Part shown: positions 26,283-36,841 of the stretch, piece after piece | How positions within the stretch are numbered: position 1 is the stretch's first letter | Layout of the letters: each line of letters starts with the position of its first letter | Assembly (NCBI RefSeq): GCF_003987495.1 | Contig: NZ_NGJU01000013.1 | Span: forward strand, 34,621-98,620 | Direction: 5' to 3' | Origin: Vagococcus salmoninarum | GTDB lineage: Bacteria; Bacillota; Bacilli; Lactobacillales; Vagococcaceae | Length of the DNA stretch: 64,000 bases | Program-made: the position numbers and the translations under genes | The notes under the pieces: model-generated | What the model saw: only the letters and a program-made list of their open reading frames with translations | Databases searched by the model: none | Told to the model about the DNA's origin: nothing

Positions 26283-27555
26283 TGTCCTTAACCGCTTGGC
26301 TCCAGTTTTTTTCTAAGCCTTTAATATAATCAGCATAAGTCTCATTTTTATCTGGATATAAACCGATGTTAATGACTTGTTGTAAGGCATCTGTCAAACG
26401 TGCCACGCCAGCCTCTTCTGCAATTTTACTATATTTAGCTTCGTCTTCTGCACTTTCAGTGGCTACAGTTAAAATTACATTATTTTCTGTCATCAGTTTA
26501 TTTTCCGCTGCATTTAAATCAGCTTTCACTGGAGTCATGCCATTCAGATCCTTTGCGTAGCCACTTTCAACTGAGATAAAATAATCTAAGAACGCTCGGG
26601 CAGTTGCCATATTTTCTGATTTATTACTAATGCCTAAAACAGCTGGTGCCCCTAAAGGTAAACTAGTTTTTCCTTCACGTTCCACAGGGAAATTCATAAT
26701 CTTAACTGTCTCATTTTCTTTAGCTAATTCTTGAATCGGTGCCACATCTTGAGAACCGCTCATTAACATGCCAATTTTACCATCAGCTAATTGTTGTTGG
26801 GCTGTTTGAGATTCTAAGGTCACTGGATCAGCTTCAATCAAGCCTTGGGAAGCTAACTCGTAAAATAAATCCATGATTTGACGAATTGGTTGACCTTCAG
26901 CAAAGGCATTGCCTTTAGCTAAAGTTTCCGATTTAAACTGTCCCCCACCAAATGACGTTAAGGCACCAGCCCAAATGGCGACTCGTTGGTAATTCGTATA
27001 GAAGGGCACACTTTTCGTTTTTGCTTTAATTGCTTTAGCGGCGGCTAGAAACTCTGCTTGGGTTGTTGGGACTTCTTTAACACCCGCTTCGGTTAAGACT
27101 GCATCATTATAAATAATGCCTAAAGAGTTTAGAGCAACTGGCAACCCGTAGACTTCATTATCAAAATCGGCTTCTGTTACATCTAAGTAGTCTTTTTCTA
27201 GCTCAGTGACTTTGCCAAGTGATTCAAAATAATTGCTGTACTCACTAGGTAAACCTGCCAGTGAAAAGGGCACAAATAAGACATCGCCGTAATCATTGCT
27301 ATTTAAACGAGTCATAATCGTATCATCGTAATCGGCAATTGCTTCCCATTTAATCTCAGTGACTTCTGGGTATTTTTCAATAAAACCTTTTTCAATTTTC
27401 TCGAAAATGTCATCACCATCTGTCCGATTAGTAACGATCGTTAATTCCCCTGCAATTTCATTATCCACTGGTTTACTCGCTTTTTTGGGCGCTGTACAAC
27501 CTGCTAATAATAAAAGACTCAATGTTCCAACTATAACCAATTTTGTTTTTTTCAT
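26275..27555 (-). CDS. CUT1 ABC importer solute-binding lipoprotein
   Basis: A 426-residue extracellular binding protein. A signal peptide ends in LLLLAGC, with the lipid-attached cysteine near residue 19. The rest is a MalE-like bilobed domain with characteristic VPFYTNYQRVAIWA and LPLGAPAVLGISNKS stretches. Aromatic residues in likely cleft positions fit a sugar or glycoside ligand, but the ligand cannot be read. RBS AGGGGA precedes the ATG by 8 bases. It is the second gene of the operon. Confidence 0.85.
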   Translation of the reverse strand: MKKTKLVIVGTLSLLLLAGCTAPKKASKPVDNEIAGELTIVTNRTDGDDIFEKIEKGFIEKYPEVTEIKWEAIADYDDTIMTRLNSNDYGDVLFVPFSLAGLPSEYSNYFESLGKVTELEKDYLDVTEADFDNEVYGLPVALNSLGIIYNDAVLTEAGVKEVPTTQAEFLAAAKAIKAKTKSVPFYTNYQRVAIWAGALTSFGGGQFKSETLAKGNAFAEGQPIRQIMDLFYELASQGLIEADPVTLESQTAQQQLADGKIGMLMSGSQDVAPIQELAKENETVKIMNFPVEREGKTSLPLGAPAVLGISNKSENMATARAFLDYFISVESGYAKDLNGMTPVKADLNAAENKLMTENNVILTVATESAEDEAKYSKIAEEAGVARLTDALQQVINIGLYPDKNETYADYIKGLEKNWSQAVKDNE

Positions 27556-27559
27556 TTCT

Positions 27560-28633
27560 TTATTCCCCTATTCTTTTTTCAGTTTTAACATCAAAAATCA
27601 CACAATTAGTAAAATCAATTTCAAGCTTGAGTCTCTCATCTAAAGGATAAAGAGGTGGCCCTTGCTTACGCACAGTCAACTTCAAACCGCTATCGTTTTT
27701 TAAATAATACAACGTTTCTTGACCTAAGTAATCAAAGTCAACTAAGTCAAAAGGCAGTCCTTGACTGCTCCTTGTAAAGTTAATATTTTCACAACGTACT
27801 CCAAATAAAAAAGCTCCTGGCTTTAGTTGGCGAGCTCTAGGAAGTTGCCCCCACTGTCTATCTGCTACAAAGACTTGCCCACCTTCAGTCTGGCCTCGAA
27901 AAATATTCATGGCTGGTTTGCCGATAAAGCGCGCCACAAACGTATCTGCTGGTTGTTCATAGACTTCTTGTGGTGTGCCAATTTGATGAATCTCTCCCTG
28001 ATTTAAAACAATGATCCGATCAGCCATAGTCATGGCTTCATCTTGGGCGTGGGTCACGTATAAGATCGTTGTTTGTAACTCTCGGTGAAGTTTAATAATT
28101 TCTTGACTCGTTTGCTGCCGTAAACTACTGTCTAAATTAGACAAAGGCTCATCCATTAAAAATAGTTTTGGCCGTCTCACAATCGCTCGACCTAAGGCGA
28201 CACGTTGTTTCTGACCGCCGGAAAGTTCCCGGGGGTACTTACTTAAACTATCGGTTAAGCCTAATAGCTCTGCGACTGTAGTGACTTGCTCACGAATCTT
28301 AGCTTTCGATTCTTTGCGAATTTTGAGCCCAAAACTTAAGTTATCATAAGTGGTTAAATGGGGTAACAAGGCATAGTTTTGAAAAACCATCGCCACATCC
28401 CGCTCTTTTGGCGATAGCTGATTGACTTTTTGTTGATCAATCCAAATTTCACCACTGTCTGCCCCTTCAAAGCCACAAATCACATCTAAAATCGTTGTTT
28501 TGCCACTGCCACTAGGACCAACTAAAGCGACAAACTCACCTTCTTTTAAACTAAAATCAAGATTAGTTAAGACTTTTTCCGAAGTGTTATATGATTTATT
28601 GACTTCTTTTAAGACAATATAATTATTATTCAT
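27560..28633 (-). CDS. ABC importer ATPase (MalK/PotA type)
   Basis: A 357-residue ATPase: Walker A GPSGSGKTT, Q-loop FQNYALLPHLT, signature LSGGQKQR, Walker B LFLMDEPLSNLD, switch histidine in YVTHAQDEA, and a C-terminal TOBE-type regulatory region from about residue 240. It is the first gene of the operon (RBS AAAGGAG), with 4 bases to the binding-protein gene. ATPase-first order is more typical of Fe3+ and polyamine (PotA/FbpC) clusters, whereas the other subunits look CUT1. Confidence 0.85.
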   Translation of the reverse strand: MNNNYIVLKEVNKSYNTSEKVLTNLDFSLKEGEFVALVGPSGSGKTTILDVICGFEGADSGEIWIDQQKVNQLSPKERDVAMVFQNYALLPHLTTYDNLSFGLKIRKESKAKIREQVTTVAELLGLTDSLSKYPRELSGGQKQRVALGRAIVRRPKLFLMDEPLSNLDSSLRQQTSQEIIKLHRELQTTILYVTHAQDEAMTMADRIIVLNQGEIHQIGTPQEVYEQPADTFVARFIGKPAMNIFRGQTEGGQVFVADRQWGQLPRARQLKPGAFLFGVRCENINFTRSSQGLPFDLVDFDYLGQETLYYLKNDSGLKLTVRKQGPPLYPLDERLKLEIDFTNCVIFDVKTEKRIGE

Positions 28634-28665
28634 TCGTTGCTCCTTTCACAAAAAGCTCCCTTGTA

Positions 28666-28671
28666 ATTATA
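28666..28671 (-). promoter_or_regulatory. Likely -10 of the ABC-UbiA operon
   Basis: TATAAT on the minus strand about 33 bases before the ATPase start. The -35 region is poor. Confidence 0.45.
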
Positions 28672-28780
28672 CACTAATTCCCTTTATTTATCGTTCATTA
28701 TTAGCGATTTTTTTGATTTTCAGCTCTTTCACAGTGTTGAGTTTTAAAGAATAATTAAATTATTTTTGGAAAATGACTTA

Positions 28781-28809
28781 TTACTTAAACTTGTGGTAAA
28801 CTCTATAAT
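28781..28809 (+). promoter_or_regulatory. Promoter of mvaS
   Basis: TTACTT and a perfect TATAAT with a 17-base spacer, about 60 bases before the start. Confidence 0.65.
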
Positions 28810-28868
28810 GATAACCGATGAACTTGTCGTATTTTATAGATAAATAACTTAAGAAAGTAGTGAACTTT

Positions 28869-30035
28869 GTGAATATTGGTATTGATAAAATTAACTTTTT
28901 CACCCCTAATTTATATGTCGACTTAATTACTTTAGCTGAAGCTCGGGGAATTGATCCAGATAAATTTACAGTTGGCATTGGCCAAAATCAAATGTCCGTT
29001 AATCCTGTCACCCAAGATGCGGTCTCGATGGGAGCAAATGCGGCTTTACCGATTCTTTCTGAAGCTGACGCTGAATTAATCGACTTAGTTATTTTAGGTA
29101 CTGAGTCTGGTGTTGATTATTCTAAGTCCGGAGCAGTCTTTATTCATCAATTATTAGGCATCCAACCTTTTGCTCGTTCAATCGAAATTAAACAAGCTTG
29201 TTACGGCGCCACTGCTGGGCTAATGATGGCTCGGGAATATATCAAAGCTCACCCAGAGCGAAAAGTCTTAGTCATCGGCTCAGATGTCGCCCGTTATGGC
29301 TTAGCAACAGCTGGAGAAGTCACTCAAGGTGCTGGGGCTGTTGCGATGATCATTACTAAAGATCCGCAAATTTTAATTTTAGACGAAATATCCGTCCCAT
29401 ATTCAAGTAATATCTTTGATTTCTGGCGTCCAAATTACTCAGATACGGCGATCGTTGATGGTAAATATTCGAATGAAGCTTATATCGAATTTTTCAATCA
29501 ATGTTGGCAAGAGTTTACTAAACAAACGGAGTTCACTTTAGATGATTTTGAAGCCATCTGTTTCCACTTACCTTATTCGAAAATGGGTAAAAAAGCTTTA
29601 GACACTATTCTTAATGAAGGCTCTCAGAAGACTCAAGCACGTTTGTTAACTAACTATCAAATTAGTACGACTTACACTAAAGCCATGGGGAATATTTATA
29701 CTGGTTCCCTATACTTAGGGCTTTGTGCCTTATTAGACGGTCAACCTAATTTACAAGCTGACCAACGAATTGGTCTTTTCAGCTATGGCTCAGGAGCTGT
29801 CAGTGAATTTTTCAGTGGTCGTTTAGTTCCTAATTTTCAAGAACATCTACAAACCCAAGATCATCATGACTTATTAGCTAGCCGTCAAGTCTTAACGATT
29901 GCGGATTACGAAAGCCTCTTCTTAGAAAGCTTACCTACAGATGGTAGTACCGTTGAATTGAACAACTCTTTCGACCAAGCACCGATTCAATTAAGTCGCA
30001 TTAGCAATCATCAACGTCACTACGAAAAAAAATAA
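28869..30035 (+). CDS. mvaS: Hydroxymethylglutaryl-CoA synthase
   Basis: A 388-residue thiolase-fold enzyme that joins acetoacetyl-CoA and acetyl-CoA in the mevalonate pathway to isoprenoids. The catalytic cysteine is in KQACYGATAG (Cys111), and GIDKINFFTP at the N terminus, GTESGVDYSKS, and SYGSGAVSEFF near the C terminus are typical. I choose the GTG at 28869 because it places AAGAAAG about 11 bases upstream and gives the family N terminus; a GTG at 28860 is too close to it. It lies upstream of mvaA. Confidence 0.93.
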   Translation: MNIGIDKINFFTPNLYVDLITLAEARGIDPDKFTVGIGQNQMSVNPVTQDAVSMGANAALPILSEADAELIDLVILGTESGVDYSKSGAVFIHQLLGIQPFARSIEIKQACYGATAGLMMAREYIKAHPERKVLVIGSDVARYGLATAGEVTQGAGAVAMIITKDPQILILDEISVPYSSNIFDFWRPNYSDTAIVDGKYSNEAYIEFFNQCWQEFTKQTEFTLDDFEAICFHLPYSKMGKKALDTILNEGSQKTQARLLTNYQISTTYTKAMGNIYTGSLYLGLCALLDGQPNLQADQRIGLFSYGSGAVSEFFSGRLVPNFQEHLQTQDHHDLLASRQVLTIADYESLFLESLPTDGSTVELNNSFDQAPIQLSRISNHQRHYEKK

Positions 30036-30041
30036 GCCCAC

Positions 30042-30067
30042 GGGCTATGACTTTCTTGTCACAGCCC
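30042..30067 (+). promoter_or_regulatory. Hairpin between mvaS and mvaA
   Basis: Ten-base arms GGGCTATGAC/GTCACAGCCC with one mismatch, then CTTTTAAAA. It may attenuate or process the mRNA between the two genes. Confidence 0.5.
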
Positions 30068-30098
30068 CTTTTAAAATAAACTACATGGAGGGTTTTTC

Positions 30099-31379
30099 AT
30101 GTCATCAGAATTCACTAAATTTTATCAAAAAAACCGGACTGAACGCTTAGCTCTACTCACAGAGCGGGGCTTCTTAACAGCAAGTGACCAAGAATATCTG
30201 CTTGAAAGTCCCAGTTTACCTGAGTCTGTTGCTGATAGTTTAATTGAAAACCAATTAACTCAATTCCCCTTACCTATGGGTGTGGCTTTAAACTTTATTG
30301 TCGATCAGCAAGAAGTCGTTGTACCGATGGTTGTTGAAGAGCCTTCCGTGATTGCTGCCAGTAGTAATGGGGCTAAAATGGCTCGTAAACATGGTGGCTT
30401 TCAAACGACAATCACCGAACGAGGCTTAGTCGGACAAATAATTATGCAAGATTTAACCGATGTTCCCCTGAGTGCCAAAATTATTCAAGAACGTAAAATG
30501 GAACTTATCGCTTTTTCTAAAGGCTTACACCCTTCGATTGTTAAACGAGGTGGCGGGGTCACCGAGATTGACACCCGAATTATTTATAATGATCTCAATC
30601 AGCCAGAATTTTTAACGATTCATTTAATTGTTGATGTTCAAGATGCCATGGGTGCCAATATTGTCAATACTATTTTAGAAGGAACTAGCCAACTGATTAA
30701 AGAGTGGCTTGGTGGCGATTGTTTAATGAGTATTTTAAGTAACTATAACGACCACTCATTAGTTACCGCAACTTGTCTAATTGATCCAGCTGACTTAACG
30801 ACCACTAACCGTAGTGGCTTAGAAGTCGCTCAACGAATCGTTACTGCTAGTCGCTATGCTAAATTAGACCCTTACCGAGCAGCCACACATAATAAAGGAA
30901 TTATGAACGGGATTGACTCAGTCTTAATTGCCACCGGGAATGACCCTCGAGCAATTGAAGCTGGGGCCCATGCCTACACTAGTCGCAATGGCCGTTATGA
31001 AGGTATGACTACTTGGGAACTGACTCCTAGTGGTCTCTTAGCTGGGGAGTTAACACTGCCTTTACCAATCGGCACAGCTGGTGGTGCCATTAATGTCTTA
31101 CCTTTAGCTAAAATTAACTTAGAGTTACTGAAAGTCAAAAAAGCCACGGACTTGGCAAGTATCGTTTGTGCTGTAGGTCTTGCCCAAAACTTTTCAGCTT
31201 TAAGGGCTTTAGTTAGTGAGGGGATTCAAAAAGGCCATATGGGGCTGCATGCTAAATCACTAGCCATCCATGTTGGGGCTGAAGGAGCAGAGATTGAACT
31301 TTTAGCCGAGGCTTTGAAAGCCGCGCCATTAATGAATTCAAGTATTGCTACCGAACTTTTAGGAGATATTCGCTCATAA
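30099..31379 (+). CDS. mvaA: Hydroxymethylglutaryl-CoA reductase, class II
   Basis: A 426-residue enzyme that reduces HMG-CoA to mevalonate. Class II marks are ENQLTQFPLPMGVALNF, the DAMGANIVNT nucleotide-loop motif, NKGIMNGID with the catalytic lysine, and the GNDPRAIEAGAHAY stretch. The acetoacetyl-CoA thiolase that is fused to this enzyme in Enterococcus (MvaE) is absent here; a separate thiolase lies at 47.4 kb. RBS ATGGAGGG precedes the ATG. Confidence 0.93.
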   Translation: MSSEFTKFYQKNRTERLALLTERGFLTASDQEYLLESPSLPESVADSLIENQLTQFPLPMGVALNFIVDQQEVVVPMVVEEPSVIAASSNGAKMARKHGGFQTTITERGLVGQIIMQDLTDVPLSAKIIQERKMELIAFSKGLHPSIVKRGGGVTEIDTRIIYNDLNQPEFLTIHLIVDVQDAMGANIVNTILEGTSQLIKEWLGGDCLMSILSNYNDHSLVTATCLIDPADLTTTNRSGLEVAQRIVTASRYAKLDPYRAATHNKGIMNGIDSVLIATGNDPRAIEAGAHAYTSRNGRYEGMTTWELTPSGLLAGELTLPLPIGTAGGAINVLPLAKINLELLKVKKATDLASIVCAVGLAQNFSALRALVSEGIQKGHMGLHAKSLAIHVGAEGAEIELLAEALKAAPLMNSSIATELLGDIRS

Positions 31380-31389
31380 AAACACAAAA

Positions 31390-31437
31390 AAAGGATTTCT
31401 TAGACTTTTCAGCATAATGTCTAGGGAATCCTTTTTT
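31390..31437 (+). terminator. Terminator of mvaSA
   Basis: Sixteen-base arms with G-U pairs (AAAGGATTTCTTAGAC and partner), then TTTTTT. Confidence 0.85.
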
Positions 31438-31481
31438 GGTATTTAGCTTTTCAGCCCCTTTTAAAATTGAACAAAAAAAAT

Positions 31482-31511
31482 ACAGCAAATCCATGACAGA
31501 GGATTTACTGT
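31482..31511 (-). terminator. Terminator of the GH18 gene
   Basis: ACAGTAAATCC pairs with GGATTTGCTGT on the minus strand, then eight T. Confidence 0.85.
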
Positions 31512-31521
31512 AGCTTAGTAT

Positions 31522-32850
31522 TTATTTTAATAAGAAATACACTAATAGCCCGAGGACTAGTATTATTGCAATAACTAATTTCAAAGGTAATAAAATAAAT
31601 AACAAGAAGAGACTAGCAACAAGGGCCAATAATGTCCCGATTAGTTTGCCTAACTGCTTTTGATTGACTCTTTTACCATTAATTTTTTTAGGGACAAGAA
31701 ATTTAAACTTCCCAATAACCAAACCAAGACTAATAACTAAGCCACTGACGCCAGTAATAACTAGGACAGTTTTAGAGACTTCTTTCGTCCCTATGCTTAA
31801 AGCTGGGGCTACTACGAGACCACGGTCAAGCTTGAGTTGATTTTTTTTAACTGTATCAGTCACAACCGTCATTAAACGATTTGAGTTATTCAACTCCGCA
31901 TCTTGAGTAGGGGCCCAGATCATCACTCCTAAACCACCTAAGTCAATTGTATCTTGAACTTTCTTTTGGATAACTTCTTTATTATTAATATAATAATCTT
32001 TATCATTCAAATAAACAACCTCAGTAGTTGGCACACCGGCATACTCTTCGATAACTTTTCGATAAGTCATCACTGAACCATCTTCGGCTTTGGCGTAAAA
32101 TGGTACACCAGCAACGAGCTTGTGTAAATGCTTGCCGCCCATGACTTCGTTCCAATAATTCAAGTTGTTTTTTTGGAGATCACTTGGGGAATGATTCGGA
32201 AAGCCTTCAATTTGGGCATCGTATGCCATAATATTGACCCAGTCTGCCGAATTAAGGGCAGCCGAGGTAAAGTGTTTCTCCCAGCGACCTGTGGCTAAGC
32301 CATTAGAGGCAACCCCTGTTGGCACACAAATCGACAGTAAGATTTCATCACCTAAGTCAGCTTTTAACGCCTTAATAAACGTCTCAAACTGAAGAGCCTT
32401 ATCTTCTGCTGGATATTCCCAATCAATGTCAATCGTATCTAAATCATATTTAATTGCAAAGTCTTTAATATTTTTAATGAAAATTGGCAGTGTCTCTTTA
32501 TTCGTAGCTTTAATAAAATAGTCACTTAATCCCCAGCCACCAATACTAACACCTACTCTGACTTGATGTTGATGCCCTTCTTTAACGAGTAATTCCAATT
32601 GACTTGGAGCACCACTATCAGTAAACTTTAGCGAACCATCTTCTTGGGGAATTAGAGAGAAGTAATTCACATCCGTTAATTCTTTAAAATTTATCGTTCT
32701 CTCAATAAACATCGTATCATAATCAGGCAAGTAGCCCACTGTTCGAAAAAGGACTTCTTCACCTTGAGAAACTTGAGGGAATGAAAAGAAAACCAAGTAC
32801 ATAAACGTTGTTATAAATAATACAATTACCGAGCGTGATTTTCTTCTCAT
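31522..32850 (-). CDS. Membrane-anchored GH18 glycosidase
   Basis: A 442-residue exported protein. A signal peptide ends around VSQGEE, and a GH18 barrel covers about residues 35-330 with SIGGWG and the catalytic DxxDxDxE motif at 138-145 (Glu145), plus VNIMAYD and GVMIWAPT. Three hydrophobic segments (about 357-377 and 402-441) then anchor the domain outside the membrane. GH18 enzymes cleave chitin or N-acetylglucosamine links, and in related genera some act on peptidoglycan or glycoproteins. A C-terminal multi-helix anchor is unusual for the family. RBS TTAGGAGG precedes the ATG. Confidence 0.82.
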   Translation of the reverse strand: MRRKSRSVIVLFITTFMYLVFFSFPQVSQGEEVLFRTVGYLPDYDTMFIERTINFKELTDVNYFSLIPQEDGSLKFTDSGAPSQLELLVKEGHQHQVRVGVSIGGWGLSDYFIKATNKETLPIFIKNIKDFAIKYDLDTIDIDWEYPAEDKALQFETFIKALKADLGDEILLSICVPTGVASNGLATGRWEKHFTSAALNSADWVNIMAYDAQIEGFPNHSPSDLQKNNLNYWNEVMGGKHLHKLVAGVPFYAKAEDGSVMTYRKVIEEYAGVPTTEVVYLNDKDYYINNKEVIQKKVQDTIDLGGLGVMIWAPTQDAELNNSNRLMTVVTDTVKKNQLKLDRGLVVAPALSIGTKEVSKTVLVITGVSGLVISLGLVIGKFKFLVPKKINGKRVNQKQLGKLIGTLLALVASLFLLFILLPLKLVIAIILVLGLLVYFLLK

Positions 32851-33253
32851 ACTTTCCTCCTAATATTTCTGTAGACTTATTATACTATTAATTTTAAATT
32901 AATGTTAATTATTTTGTTATTTTGGTATTCATTATCTATCATATACAATTTAATTTATTTAATCAAAAAATAGACTTACTTTTGAGTTTTTTCTTTATTT
33001 TTAGTATTTATATTTATAGATACTCATATTTAGTTTATGTTTTTTTATTATAAACAAGAAAATCAAGTTATTCAAACAAAGAATGGCCTGCTTCTTTGCT
33101 CTTTTCATTAAAAAAATAAGCTTGTTAAGTCTCTTTCAACTTGTTATAAAATTATCATACCATAAATCTAAAAAACTTTAAATAAACCCCTATTTAATAA
33201 ACGGTTTTTTATAACACTAGGCCGCCTCCTTGCTAACTAATTTAAAAACAAAA
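32851..33253. other. AT-rich intergenic region
   Basis: About 400 bases of strongly AT-rich DNA with homopolymer runs and no plausible ORF. The GH18 promoter should lie near 32880-32940. A loose dyad, GTATTTATA/TTTATAGATAC, lies near 33006-33025. I see no RNA gene or repeat. Confidence 0.5.
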
Positions 33254-33299
33254 AGAGACTACTACTCACCTCAGATTTCAAGGTGAACAAGTAGCCTCT
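33254..33299 (-). terminator. Terminator of the MarR-MFS operon
   Basis: AGAGGCTACT...TTCACCT pairs with AGGTGA...AGTAGTCTCT on the minus strand, then T. Confidence 0.8.
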
Positions 33300-33308
33300 T
33301 TACTTTTA

Positions 33309-34745
33309 CTAACCTTCGGCTAAATGACTCAAACTTTCCTTAATCGCTTTTTTCGGTGTCGTTAAGAGCAAACATAAGCCTGCAGCGATTAACGTAATAA
33401 CCGCTGCCGTAATATAGGCAATTTTAATGCCGTGAATCGTTGCTAAGTCAAGACTGACAGTTGGGTTAGCCCCTAAGTAATTACGGGTGCCAACACTCAT
33501 CACAGTCACTAATAAGGCGGTACCAATTGAACCAGCAATTTGCCGGATCGTATTGTACATGGCAGAACCGTGGGAAATCAATTCCAAAGGCAGTGAATTT
33601 AAAGCTTCCGTTTGCAGTGGCATTAAAGCTAAAGCCAAACCAAAAGAACGAATCCCTTGCATACTAGCTAAGTAAGCTAAACTTGTAGCAGGCTGAACGA
33701 AACTAAAACAAAACGTTCCTACAGCTAAAATAAGTAAACCACCTAAACTTAAATACTTCGCGCCCATGCGGTCGTATAATGCCCCAGTAATTGGCGACAT
33801 AAAGGCGGTAATTAAGGCCCCAGGTAATAAGACCATGCCTGAAGTCATCGGTGAGACACCTTGGACATTTTGTAAGAAGATCGGCAGTAAAATCATGCCA
33901 CCGTATAAGCCCATAATTACAACAAAGTTAGTAATCGTTGAAATCGTAAAGAGACGGCTTTGAAAAACAGCAAAATTTAACATCGGAATCTTAGTAGCTG
34001 ATTGTTGATAAATAAACAGACCCGTCACGATTAAACCAACTAAGATATAACCGGCAACATCAAACGTTAGCCAGCTTTTATCGCCGGCATTACTAAAACC
34101 TAATAAAAGGGTTCCTAGACCAACTGTCGATAATAAAATACCGGTAAAGTTAAACTTCGGAAAACTTTGTTGACCGATATTTTTTAAGGCAAAGAAAGCC
34201 ACGACTAAGTTGATAACCGCTAAAGGTGAGACAATGTAAAAAATTGACCGCCAGCTATAAGATTGTACAATCCAACCTGAAAGAGTTGGCCCAATGGCTG
34301 GGGCGAAATTCATCGCTAAGCCAATAAAACCCATGGCTTTGCCCCGATTTTCAATTGGAAACATGTTCATTACCACCACTGTCATTAGGGGGCTGATTGG
34401 CCCTGCGCCAAGGGCTTGCACCATTCGTCCAACAATTAACATCGGATAGTTGATTGAAACGGAAGCAATTAACGTTCCCACCGTAAAGACAATCATCGAA
34501 ACTAAATATAAATGGCGAGTTTTAAAGCGGTCAATTAAAAAGGCGGTGGCAGGAATCATCACCCCACTAATTAACATATAGCCGTTAGACAACCACTGTC
34601 CTTGGCCAGCAGTAATGTCAAAATCTCGCATAATACTAGGTAGGGCAACATTCATCAATGTTTGATTTAAAAAACTTAAAAAAGTTCCAAATAATAAAAT
34701 GACTAAAATCGTTAAGTCACTTTTGGCAATTCTACTTTTCGTCAC
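33309..34745 (-). CDS. 14-TM multidrug MFS transporter (DHA2)
   Basis: A 478-residue major facilitator with about 14 helices. LNQTLMNVALPSIM is motif D1, GRMVQALGAG motif B, and APAIGPTLSGWI motif C of exporters. It overlaps the MarR gene by 14 bases, so it is almost certainly under MarR control. It is in the same family as the exporter at 5.5 kb but not a recent duplicate by eye. The substrate is unknown. Confidence 0.85.
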   Translation of the reverse strand: MTKSRIAKSDLTILVILLFGTFLSFLNQTLMNVALPSIMRDFDITAGQGQWLSNGYMLISGVMIPATAFLIDRFKTRHLYLVSMIVFTVGTLIASVSINYPMLIVGRMVQALGAGPISPLMTVVVMNMFPIENRGKAMGFIGLAMNFAPAIGPTLSGWIVQSYSWRSIFYIVSPLAVINLVVAFFALKNIGQQSFPKFNFTGILLSTVGLGTLLLGFSNAGDKSWLTFDVAGYILVGLIVTGLFIYQQSATKIPMLNFAVFQSRLFTISTITNFVVIMGLYGGMILLPIFLQNVQGVSPMTSGMVLLPGALITAFMSPITGALYDRMGAKYLSLGGLLILAVGTFCFSFVQPATSLAYLASMQGIRSFGLALALMPLQTEALNSLPLELISHGSAMYNTIRQIAGSIGTALLVTVMSVGTRNYLGANPTVSLDLATIHGIKIAYITAAVITLIAAGLCLLLTTPKKAIKESLSHLAEG

Positions 34746-35181
34746 GGCTTTCGCTCCTTTGTTTAATGATCTTAATAATGGCTTGCTGAGTTTCGTAAAA
34801 CTGAATCAACGCCTCTTCCCCTAGCTCGTCTAAAATCGTAAAAACGTCAACGTAATCGTCAAAAGTTGTCTGTAAGGTTGTTTGGCCTTTAGTCGTTAAG
34901 GAAAGTTCGACACAGCGACGATTACTAGGACTAGCCTCTCTAATTACTAATTGACTTTGAACCATTTTTTCAACAGCTTCTGACGTCGTACTAGGACTTA
35001 AATTAACTTTCTTCGCTAAATCATGTAAGGAACTCCCAGAATTTTTACTAATGTTATCTAAAATAAATAATTGCGTCGTTGAAATATTGTATTTCTTCGA
35101 TTGTTCTTCTAAAATCCCTTGGGTTTCTCTCCGTAGCTCCCGTAAAGAGATTAAAATATCTCGAGTTAATTGTTTCGTCAT
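34732..35181 (-). CDS. MarR-family transcriptional regulator
   Basis: A 149-residue winged-helix repressor. The DNA-recognition region is LHDLAKKVNLSPSTTSEAVEKM (about residues 57-78), the wing is SNRRCVELSLTTKG, and dimerisation helices lie at both ends. It is first in an operon with an exporter, the classic MarR arrangement in which a ligand relieves repression of the pump. AAGGA lies upstream of the ATG. Confidence 0.88.
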   Translation of the reverse strand: MTKQLTRDILISLRELRRETQGILEEQSKKYNISTTQLFILDNISKNSGSSLHDLAKKVNLSPSTTSEAVEKMVQSQLVIREASPSNRRCVELSLTTKGQTTLQTTFDDYVDVFTILDELGEEALIQFYETQQAIIKIIKQRSESRDEK

Positions 35182-35209
35182 GTTTCACTCAATCCTTCCT
35201 TTCCGAACT

Positions 35210-35225
35210 ATTCGCTACCGAACAT
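35210..35225. promoter_or_regulatory. Candidate MarR operator
   Basis: Imperfect dyad ATTCG-CTAC-CGAACAT just downstream of the predicted transcription start, flanked by a second TTCGG copy. The position would block transcription. Confidence 0.45.
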
Positions 35226-35236
35226 TCACTTTAAAA

Positions 35237-35265
35237 ATAATACGGCAAGATGATTCCTGAGTCAA
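35237..35265 (-). promoter_or_regulatory. Promoter of marR-MFS
   Basis: TTGACT and TATTAT with a 17-base spacer on the minus strand. The -35 directly continues the T tract of the glpK terminator. Confidence 0.7.
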
Positions 35266-35266
35266 A

Positions 35267-35299
35267 AAATAAGCTTACTCTTTAAAAGAGTAAGCTTAT
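35267..35299 (-). terminator. Terminator of glpD-glpK
   Basis: Near-perfect 16-base arms (AATAAGCTTACTCTTT and partner) with almost no loop, T6 on the minus strand. Confidence 0.88.
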
Positions 35300-35316
35300 T
35301 CACTAACTAACTGTTT

Positions 35317-36816
<1,500 letters not shown>

Positions 36817-36841
36817 TTATTCTCCTTTTTTATTGTTAATT

